A stretch of 64,000 nt of DNA from Bacteroides coprosuis DSM 18011 (GTDB lineage: Bacteria; Bacteroidota; Bacteroidia; Bacteroidales; Bacteroidaceae), in contig CM001167.1 of assembly GCA_000212915.1 (NCBI GenBank), positions 1,294,780 through 1,358,779 on the forward strand. Reading direction: 5' to 3'. The translations under genes and the position numbers were made by a program. The notes under the pieces are model-generated. The model was given only the letters and a program-made list of their open reading frames with translations, ran no database searches and was not told the origin of the DNA. Numbering within the stretch: the first letter of the stretch is position 1; every line of letters starts with the position of its first letter. This document shows, one piece after another, positions 27,894-34,759 of the stretch.

Positions 27894-29559
27894 GAAGATT
27901 ACTTATATCTTCGTTTGCACTTGCTGTAAAGTCATGAAGCTCATCTGACACTTCTGTGTTTTGAGAAATTGTATTTTTTATATCATTAAAATGTTTACCT
28001 GCATCAGAATGCCTATTTACTATATTTTTTACTACTTCGACCTTCTTATTTACAACCTGAACTCCTGTTACAGCAATAAGGTTTTCTTGAATTTTTATAA
28101 TTTCATTCTTCTTATCTAATTGCTGCTTGTTATTCTCATTTTTTAATCGCTTGGAAATTAACCTATCTATCATATTAAGAGCAAGAGCTCCTATCAGACC
28201 ACTTACAAGCGCACCTAAAAACATTCCAGTAAGATTTGCCAAACTTCCTAATAATGGGATTTCGAGTGCGAACCCAGGTATTGTCATCAGACCTTTTTCA
28301 ATCACCTCACTAAGAATTATTGTTCCTCCTGCAGTTAAACCTACAATAACAATCTTACCAACCTCCATCATTTTGATACTAAATGGCATATTTCTGTTGG
28401 CAGGATCTTTAATGAAGTTAATCGCCTGCTTTATGGATTTATACCCTTGCTTCAAAAAAATCCATGCCTTTTTAATCATACCAATGACAGGACCTACTAT
28501 TGCTGTAGCAATAGTAGTAACAAGAGTGTTTCCCGCGTTAAGTAGATGTTCTTTTATATTTGAGACAAATGATTTGATAGCCTCTTTTACGTTATCAATA
28601 AAAGTACTTAATTTCCTCTTACCAGCTTTAAACCATGCTATAAGTTTACGAATAATATTTTTGATAAGAGATGCCAATAATCCCATTACAACAGAACGAA
28701 GAGCTTTTCCACCAATGCGGAAAGCTTCCTCTTTTTGAGACTGCTTACCTATCTCTATCGAACGTTGTTCTCCCTCTTTTTTACGTTTGTGGTATTCTGC
28801 TCTAGCTTTCTTATCTCGCTTCCGAAGCTCTTTTTCATTTATATTAAATCTTTCTGCTGGTTTTTTACCATTTCTTTCAGAATCTAACCAATCTGTCATT
28901 TTAGAATCAGACTTTGACATATTAGCGGAAGCATCCAAATCCAAAAGATTTACATTACTGTTGGCAAAGTTCGAGTGCTCTTCCCTTGATAAGTGAGCAT
29001 TTGTTTCTGGATCTCTAATGATTTCTGCTGCAGAAATGGTGTGATCTTTATGGACGCTTGCAGTTCCTTTGGGTCTCCCTTTATCAATATATTCTCTTGC
29101 ATTATTTTGTAAAACAGCAACACTCTCTCCACTTCTACGGTCAATTTTTGTCTTTACAGAATCATCTTCTTTGTGTTGAAGATTTGATTGCCAATCATTA
29201 TAACGTTTCTGATAATCAATTTTATCATTATGAGTTGCGACTTTGCCTTCTGCAAATTTTTCTGTAGTTTGGATATGTGAAGAGTCTCGCAAATCTAATG
29301 TAAGACCTCTATTTTCTTTGATAAAGTCCTCACCTTCAGTGACACCGACTTGATTTATAAATTGTTCCCAAACAATATTCATTACAGTCTCACCGATGGA
29401 ATCAGGGCTCCCAATCTTTTCTTTATCTAGTTCAAGGCCCTCTAAATCAGTTAGCTGCACCTCTAGTTCAGAATCTAATTTGCTTTCAAGTTCGTCAAAA
29501 TCTACCGTATCACAATCTAATTCCGCCCATTCTTTTAATTGTAATTTATTGTCGTTCAT
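27880..29559 (-). CDS. HNH-like domain fused to a membrane-embedded helical region, unknown
   Basis: A 559-residue protein not recognised as a named family. Residues 1-80 are acidic. Residues ~140-225 resemble an HNH endonuclease: D172-H173 begins the block (KDHTISAAEI), then NLLDLDASANMSK (N204, N213, K216) fits the N-L-x2-L-x4-N-x2-K tail of HNH sites. A basic stretch (240-270) follows, then four long hydrophobic segments (about 287-310, 344-362, 402-420, 441-464), two rich in Gly and Ala (GLTAGGTII, GALVSGLIGALA). A helical tail ends the protein. It overlaps the coiled-coil gene by 14 bases. A membrane-acting nuclease effector is possible; the HNH call is a motif reading, not a search result. 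Confidence 0.7.
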   Translation of the reverse strand: MNDNKLQLKEWAELDCDTVDFDELESKLDSELEVQLTDLEGLELDKEKIGSPDSIGETVMNIVWEQFINQVGVTEGEDFIKENRGLTLDLRDSSHIQTTEKFAEGKVATHNDKIDYQKRYNDWQSNLQHKEDDSVKTKIDRRSGESVAVLQNNAREYIDKGRPKGTASVHKDHTISAAEIIRDPETNAHLSREEHSNFANSNVNLLDLDASANMSKSDSKMTDWLDSERNGKKPAERFNINEKELRKRDKKARAEYHKRKKEGEQRSIEIGKQSQKEEAFRIGGKALRSVVMGLLASLIKNIIRKLIAWFKAGKRKLSTFIDNVKEAIKSFVSNIKEHLLNAGNTLVTTIATAIVGPVIGMIKKAWIFLKQGYKSIKQAINFIKDPANRNMPFSIKMMEVGKIVIVGLTAGGTIILSEVIEKGLMTIPGFALEIPLLGSLANLTGMFLGALVSGLIGALALNMIDRLISKRLKNENNKQQLDKKNEIIKIQENLIAVTGVQVVNKKVEVVKNIVNRHSDAGKHFNDIKNTISQNTEVSDELHDFTASANEDISNLLDNL

Positions 29560-29613
29560 ATAAATAATATTTTACTGCTTTGTATTGTTGAATTCGTTAT
29601 CTCTCAATAATCC

Positions 29614-29798
29614 TTATACTCCTACTTTTAGGCATTGAGATATTTGTATTAATGTCTTTAAATCTGGTTGATTTGTATTTGTAACCCATTTCGAAACAGT
29701 TCCTTCTTCTTTACTCAATTGTTGTTCGGCAAGCCATTTATTTGTGCTATTTTTTTAGTTAGAACTACTTTAATTCGATTTATGAATTCCTTTCTCAT
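29614..29798 (-). pseudogene. XRE-type helix-turn-helix regulator with a frameshift at a run of seven A
   Basis: From the ATG at 29798 the frame reads MRKEFINRIKVVLT, then stops early. After a -1 shift at the A7 run (plus-strand T7 at 29750-29756), it continues STNKWLAEQQLSKEEGTVSK then WVTNTNQPDLKTLIQISQCL, ending at 29614. Together they give a ~61-residue cro/C1-type DNA-binding protein like those placed ahead of restriction and defence operons in Bacteroidales. A-AAA-AAA is also a classical -1 slippery heptamer, so a programmed shift or a sequencing error are alternatives to a pseudogene. It precedes the three-gene operon on the same strand by about 55 bases. Confidence 0.7.
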
Positions 29799-29986
29799 AA
29801 TGATTTGTTTTATGGAATGCAAATATAAATAAAAACCGACATAATTTTGTGTGTGTAATCGTTTTATTATGAATCAAATCGTACAATAGACGTATTGTTC
29901 AATATCGTGAAGCAAAAGTAATATTTTATAAGGGAAGTTGAAAAGGGCTAATTGTTAAACCCCTAACTTTACGGACTGACCAAAAC

Positions 29987-30786
29987 TTTGACCCTGACAT
30001 CGTGATGTCTTGACACCGATAGGAGAAAATCGAATAATATGCTACTTTTGATGATAATTGAAATAAATTTACAATGGAGTGAAATAGTATAGAGTAGATT
30101 ACCCTATGCGGTAATAGAAAAGAAGGAGTAGTGCATTATAATCTTAGCAGTGCTACCCCTTCTTTTACAAGTGTCAATTTTGTAGCTTGACGTCTGATTA
30201 TCGAATTATATGATTAGTAATAACATTAATTGAGTGAGTAAAACTCGCATAAACATGGTCAGAGGATATACTGTAGCATAGCTGACAGAATGTATTCCAC
30301 TTTCACTCATTTCATTAACAATAGCCAAAGCGGGTGCATCAGTCATGGCTCCAGCCATTAGTCCACACATTGTAAAGTAATTCATCTTATATATCTTACG
30401 AACAACGAATCCCATTATCAATAGTGGAATGACTGTAATCAGAAGACCATAACCAATCCATTTATATCCACCATTAACGATGGAGTCTATAAAACTGCCC
30501 CCTACACTTAATCCTACACTAGCAAGGAATAAAGCTATCCCTATTTCCCTCAGCATTAAAGTGGCACTTTCTGTTGTATAGGTAACAATCTTGTATTTCG
30601 GACCGAATCGGCTTATCAATATGGCTATAATAAGTGGTCCTCCTGCCAAGCCTAATTTTACAGGCTGTGGAATACCTGGAAAAATAAGAGGAATGCTACC
30701 CAAAATAATACCGATAGCAATTCCTATAAATATTTGAAATAGATTAGGTAGGTTTAGTTTTTTAAGAGAATTACCTAGTCTTTTAC
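29987..30786. repeat. Long direct repeat, copy B
   Basis: Partner of 24385-25187. This copy is joined to the intact transporter gene. It starts within the TTGACCCTGACAT/TTGACACCGATAGG units and ends inside the transporter reading frame at TTTTAC. Confidence 0.9.
30118..30167 (-). terminator. Terminator of the transporter gene
   Basis: A long hairpin pairs AAAAGAAGGAGTAG with CTACCCCTTCTTTT around a loop that can pair further, about 40 bases after the transporter stop on the minus strand. It may act in both directions. Confidence 0.7.
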
Positions 30787-31858
30787 TTACTTCATTTACC
30801 GAATGCTGAGTGCCAACGACAACTACCTTGTCACCCATTTGTAGTTGTAAAGAAGGTGATGCAACCAAGGTGATACCTGCTCTATATATTCTCGTGATAT
30901 TTACTCCTAAATCTCTAAGATGCAATTCAGACAGAGTAGATCCATTGACAGTTGACTTCGTAACAACTATTTCTTGAGAGATATACGTATTGTCTATTTG
31001 ATCCCAGTTTACCTCTATTTCTTTTCCTATAAAAGCGATTAAGCAAGAGGCTGAGTCCTCAGAAGTGACTACAAAAATGATATCACCTAGATGTAGTTGT
31101 GTATTTGCATCTGCTATATTTATTCGGCCGTCAGAATATTTAATACGAGAGATGATGAAATTGCGATTTATCAGTTTTTGGATTTCATAAACACTCAGTC
31201 CATCCAGAGATTTGTTTTCCACGCTAAGTGATAGTAAACGAGCGGGGTTTTCTTGTTTGTTAGCCTCTAAAGCAGCTTTTTCCTCATCTTGTTTCTTAAT
31301 GCGAAAAATAGAATAAAAGAATAATAAAGTAATAATTGTTCCTATGATAGCCGATGGGTAGGCTACGGCATATCCTGCTGCAATATCCGGGTTTTCAACA
31401 CCCGTTATGTCTAAGCTAGTTTGTTGTGCTACACCTAGGCCAGGAGTGTTTGTTACCGCACCAGACATTACACCCATCATTGTCTCAATGGGCGTATCAG
31501 TTATCAGATAAATAATATAGGTCACTACGCACCCTAGTAATGCAATAATTAATGCAAATAGATTTAGGCGGATACCATCTTTTTTAAAAGAAGAAAAGAA
31601 ACTGGGGCCAACAAGCATCCCAACCGTATATATAAATAGGATCAGACCAAAATCTTTAAATAAATTGAGAATATTTGCTTCTACATGAATTCCAAAGTGG
31701 GCAAACAATATACCTATAAAAAGGGTCCATGTAACACCTAAAGAAACACCTTTAACTTGTACTTTGCCTAATGCAACACCTATGGAAATAACAACAGAAA
31801 GAATCAGTATGGAGCTAGATATACTTTGCCCCGACCATAAATCGCTAAACCAGTCCAT
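30206..31858 (-). CDS. AspT/YidE-type (AAEx family) transporter with two TrkA-C domains
   Basis: A 550-residue inner membrane protein with two membrane halves (about 10-170 and 375-550) joined by a cytosolic region holding two TrkA-C/RCK-C-like domains (about 210-275 and 290-360). Both halves carry the family repeat ([39 protein letters not shown]) and a GAx[15 protein letters not shown] pair. The best-known member is the aspartate:alanine exchanger AspT; YidE and YbjL of E. coli have no settled substrate. A cobalamin riboswitch lies about 300 bases upstream on the same strand, which is unusual for this family and suggests control by B12. The 3' third is duplicated at 24596-25187. Confidence 0.88.
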   Translation of the reverse strand: MDWFSDLWSGQSISSSILILSVVISIGVALGKVQVKGVSLGVTWTLFIGILFAHFGIHVEANILNLFKDFGLILFIYTVGMLVGPSFFSSFKKDGIRLNLFALIIALLGCVVTYIIYLITDTPIETMMGVMSGAVTNTPGLGVAQQTSLDITGVENPDIAAGYAVAYPSAIIGTIITLLFFYSIFRIKKQDEEKAALEANKQENPARLLSLSVENKSLDGLSVYEIQKLINRNFIISRIKYSDGRINIADANTQLHLGDIIFVVTSEDSASCLIAFIGKEIEVNWDQIDNTYISQEIVVTKSTVNGSTLSELHLRDLGVNITRIYRAGITLVASPSLQLQMGDKVVVVGTQHSVNEVSKRLGNSLKKLNLPNLFQIFIGIAIGIILGSIPLIFPGIPQPVKLGLAGGPLIIAILISRFGPKYKIVTYTTESATLMLREIGIALFLASVGLSVGGSFIDSIVNGGYKWIGYGLLITVIPLLIMGFVVRKIYKMNYFTMCGLMAGAMTDAPALAIVNEMSESGIHSVSYATVYPLTMFMRVLLTQLMLLLII

Positions 31859-32157
31859 AGTAGTATTGTTTAAAAATGGAAGTTTCGTGAACTAACTTTG
31901 AGAATAGAATAAATGAGATACTGTGCTTATATCTACTTAGAGGCAAATGATTGGCTTTACTTTGATTACCATAACGCGGATAATCGGCTTTGCTTGTTCG
32001 CATGTTTCAACTTTTAGGATTAATAATAAATACCTGAAAAGTTCTTTTCGAACTTCACAATACAGCTAGATAAGAATAGAATAAATGAATTTCTCCCTGA
32101 TTTAGGGAATTTGAATTCGACATTATACTTTTATCGCGAAGTATTGTCAATCCAATA
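31859..32157 (-). other. Leader between the riboswitch and the transporter gene
   Basis: About 300 bases on the minus strand. It holds a short stem CCCT/AGGG near 32098 and a stem AAGTTC/GAACTT near 32045. An open frame of 52 codons (32003-31845, MRTSKADYPRYG...) overlaps the transporter start by 14 bases, but nothing supports its being translated. No other gene seen. Confidence 0.4.
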
Positions 32158-32325
32158 AAGGCAGGTATCCTGGCTTGCGTCATTTCTATTTATCCTTCCC
32201 ATTCCTTCTAGGAACAGTGGATGTTGTTAAATAGAATAATTTGCGACGCTTACAGTTGCGCGACAGCTCACGAGTTAAACGTGATTCCCTATTCTCCTCT
32301 GATAATAAGAGGCACCTTTATGGGT
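32158..32325 (-). ncRNA. Cobalamin (adenosylcobalamin/B12) riboswitch
   Basis: Read on the minus strand the segment starts AAAGGTGCC, continues with GGGAATCACG, the B12-box core GAGCTGTCGCGCAACTGTAAG, then CCACTG, GGAAGG, and finishes GACGCAAGCCAGGATACCTGCC. These are the conserved blocks of the cobalamin riboswitch in the correct order and spacing. In Bacteroidota it normally lowers expression of B12 uptake or synthesis genes when B12 is plentiful. The next gene on this strand is the AspT/YidE-type transporter. Confidence 0.95.
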
Positions 32326-32640
32326 TGAAGAAATAAGATAAAGAACTCCTTATGTGTAAAGTTATATAAATTTTTAGATGTTATAACTATTTGTTGATAA
32401 AATATAGTCATATAAACAATTATACGTATTTATATAATCATAAAACGCATCTATAGCTCTTCGTTATGTTCTGAGTTTTCTGCTCGTGAAAGTAATTTAG
32501 AGATAGTAAGTTATACCTTTTTTTTAGAAGATTAGTTCCCTAGATAGATGAGTGTTTTTATCAAGAAGGAACTGCTGTTGTTATGGGTGTATTTTAGAAA
32601 TAATGAGAACTGTAATTTTTACAGTAAAAGAAAATTACTA
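32326..32640. other. Intergenic region upstream of the riboswitch
   Basis: Very AT-rich, no gene. It must hold the promoter of the minus-strand riboswitch transcript. Confidence 0.4.
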
Positions 32641-32672
32641 AAATAAAAAAAGGAAGACCGTTAAGTCTTCCT
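32641..32672 (-). terminator. Terminator of tRNA-Lys
   Basis: AGGAAGAC pairs with GTCTTCCT around a 6-base loop; on the minus strand it is followed by TTTTTTATTT. Confidence 0.85.
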
Positions 32673-32678
32673 CTTCTG

Positions 32679-32751
32679 TGATCCGTCTGGGGCTCGAACC
32701 CAGGACCCCAACATTAAAAGTGTTGTGCTCTACCTACTGAGCTAACGAATC
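32679..32751 (-). tRNA. tRNA-Lys (anticodon TTT)
   Basis: A 73-base cloverleaf on the minus strand. The acceptor stem GATTCGT pairs with ACGGATC with one G-T pair; the D-loop reads AGCTCAGTAGGTAGAGC; the anticodon loop CTTTTAA gives TTT; the T-arm is GGTTCGAGCC; the discriminator base is A. The CCA end is not encoded. Confidence 0.97.
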
Positions 32752-32830
32752 AATCCTAGTTGCTTTTTGATTGCGGTTGCAAAGATAGATATATATTTTT
32801 TACATCCAAAATAAATCGATAAAAATTTAC

Positions 32831-32838
32831 TATCTTTG
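32831..32838 (+). promoter_or_regulatory. -7 element TATCTTTG for ettA
   Basis: TATCTTTG matches TAnnTTTG and lies about 40 bases before the ettA ATG, between it and the divergent tRNA-Lys. Confidence 0.55.
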
Positions 32839-32877
32839 TTTGCTATAGGCATGTAAAACACTATTAATAAAAAGTTT

Positions 32878-34566
32878 ATGGCTGACGATAAAAAAGTAAT
32901 TTTTTCTATGGTTGGAGTGAGTAAAGCATTCCAACCCAATAAGTATGTCTTAAAAGACATTTATTTATCTTTCTTTTATGGAGCTAAAATCGGTATCATT
33001 GGTTTAAATGGTTCTGGTAAATCAACACTCCTTAAAATAATTGCCGGCGTAGAAAAATCATATGAGGGAGAGGTGGTGATCTCTCCAGGATACTCTGTAG
33101 GTTATTTGGAACAAGAACCATTTTTAGACGACTCTAAAACAGTAAAAGAAGTCGTGATGGAAGGCGTTCAAGAAACAGTTGATGCATTGAATGAGTATGA
33201 AGATATTAATCAAAAGTTTGGTTTGCCTGAATATTATGAGGATGCCGAAAAAATGGATAAGCTCTTCACTCGTCAAGCTGCACTACAAGATATAATCGAC
33301 GCAACGGATGCGTGGAATTTAGATAGTAAATTAGAACGTGCAATGGACGCACTTCGTTGTCCACCCGAAAACCAATCGGTTAAAAACTTATCAGGAGGTG
33401 AACGTCGTCGTGTAGCATTGTGTCGCTTATTACTAAAGAAACCCGATATTCTATTGCTTGATGAGCCTACCAACCATTTAGATGCAGAATCTATTGATTG
33501 GCTAGAACAGCATCTACAACAATACGAAGGTACGGTTATCGCTGTAACCCACGACCGTTATTTCTTAGATCATGTAGCCGGTTGGATTTTGGAACTAGAC
33601 CGTGGTGAAGGTATTCCTTGGAAAGGAAATTACTCAAGCTGGCTAGAGCAAAAGACCAAACGTCTTGAAATGGAAGAAAAAACAGAAAGTAAGCGTCGTC
33701 GTACACTTCAAAGAGAGTTGGACTGGGTACGTATGGCTCCTAAGGCTCGTCAGGCAAAGGGTAAAGCTCGTTTGAATGCTTATGACCAGTTGCTCAATGA
33801 AGATGTGAAAGAAAAAGAAGCAAAACTGGAAATCTTTATACCTAATGGTCCTCGTTTAGGCAAGAAAGTTATCGAAGCTGAGGGTGTAGCCAAAGCTTAT
33901 GGAGAAAAACTGTTGTTCGATAATTTGAATTTTAACTTACCTCCCAATGGTATTGTGGGAATTATTGGTCCGAATGGTGCTGGTAAAACAACTTTATTCA
34001 GACTAATTATGGGGTTAGAAACTCCAGATGCAGGTACTTTTGATGTAGGTGAAACAGTGAAATTAGCCTATGTCGATCAGCAACACAAAGATATAGACCC
34101 TAGCAAGACAGTTTACCAAGTTGTTTCACAAGGAAATGAAACTCTTCGATTGGGGGGTAGAGATGTAAATGCTCGTGCCTATTTATCTCGTTTTAATTTC
34201 TCAGGTTCCGATCAGGAAAAACTTTGTGGAGCACTTTCTGGTGGAGAGCGTAATCGTTTGCATTTAGCTATGGCGCTTAAAGAAGAAGGAAACGTGTTGC
34301 TTCTAGATGAGCCTACCAATGATATTGACGTAAATACATTGCGTGCATTAGAAGATGGTTTAAATGATTTTGCTGGTTGTGCAGTGGTTATTTCTCACGA
34401 TCGTTGGTTCTTAGATCGTATTTGTACTCATATTTTAGCTTTCGAAGGAGATTCTAATGTGTTTTACTTTGAAGGTTCTTATTCAGAGTACGAAGAGAAT
34501 AAGATTAAACGCCTAGGAGATGTTGGTCCACAACGCATTCGATATCGAAAATTAATTAACGATTAA
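32878..34566 (+). CDS. ettA: Energy-dependent translational throttle protein EttA (ABC-F)
   Basis: A 562-residue soluble ABC-F ATPase with two ABC domains and no membrane part. Domain 1 has GLNGSGKST near 41 and LSGGERRRVAL near 165. The linker holds the basic P-site-tRNA-interaction helices (SKRRRTLQRELDWVRMAPKA). Domain 2 has GPNGAGKTT near 365 and LSGGERNRLHLA near 448. Both DEPTN Walker B/D-loops are present. EttA binds the ribosomal E site and tunes early elongation to the ATP/ADP ratio. Length and linker match EttA (555 residues in E. coli). Confidence 0.96.
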   Translation: MADDKKVIFSMVGVSKAFQPNKYVLKDIYLSFFYGAKIGIIGLNGSGKSTLLKIIAGVEKSYEGEVVISPGYSVGYLEQEPFLDDSKTVKEVVMEGVQETVDALNEYEDINQKFGLPEYYEDAEKMDKLFTRQAALQDIIDATDAWNLDSKLERAMDALRCPPENQSVKNLSGGERRRVALCRLLLKKPDILLLDEPTNHLDAESIDWLEQHLQQYEGTVIAVTHDRYFLDHVAGWILELDRGEGIPWKGNYSSWLEQKTKRLEMEEKTESKRRRTLQRELDWVRMAPKARQAKGKARLNAYDQLLNEDVKEKEAKLEIFIPNGPRLGKKVIEAEGVAKAYGEKLLFDNLNFNLPPNGIVGIIGPNGAGKTTLFRLIMGLETPDAGTFDVGETVKLAYVDQQHKDIDPSKTVYQVVSQGNETLRLGGRDVNARAYLSRFNFSGSDQEKLCGALSGGERNRLHLAMALKEEGNVLLLDEPTNDIDVNTLRALEDGLNDFAGCAVVISHDRWFLDRICTHILAFEGDSNVFYFEGSYSEYEENKIKRLGDVGPQRIRYRKLIND

Positions 34567-34600
34567 TACTTCTTAGTATAAATAAATTCTATTAAATAAA

Positions 34601-34627
34601 AAAGAGGGCAATATGTCCTCTTTTTTT
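34601..34627 (+). terminator. Terminator after ettA
   Basis: AAAGAGG pairs with CCTCTTT around a 9-base loop, then T6. Confidence 0.85.
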
Positions 34628-34704
34628 ATGCTTTTAATTTAATCATTGGTTCTAAGTATTAAAAAATGTAATAATAACGTAACCGTTATTTGCTGAATAA
34701 TATA

Positions 34705-34712
34705 TATCTTTG
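34705..34712 (+). promoter_or_regulatory. -7 element TATCTTTG for the TonB receptor gene
   Basis: TATCTTTG matches TAnnTTTG about 48 bases before the ATG at 34760. Confidence 0.5.
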
Positions 34713-34759
34713 TAGGTGAATCAAGTATCAGTAACTTTTATTAACAAACAAAGAAAATT

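Larger units (their letters stand above)
25188..29986. mobile_element. Inserted 4.8-kb accessory module between long direct repeats
   Basis: Everything between the two copies of the roughly 800-bp repeat: an XRE-type regulator (frameshifted), an HNH-like membrane protein, a coiled-coil tail-anchored protein and an AAA+ ATPase, all on the minus strand. No integrase, transposase or terminal inverted repeats were seen inside. The layout fits integration of a circular DNA by homologous recombination through a carried transporter fragment, or unequal duplication around an acquired cassette. The mobile nature is inference from structure. Confidence 0.55.

Noticed and set aside
31845-32003. A 52-codon frame between the B12 riboswitch and the transporter
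   Set aside because: No ribosome site, no family resemblance, and it overlaps the transporter start. Treated as leader sequence.
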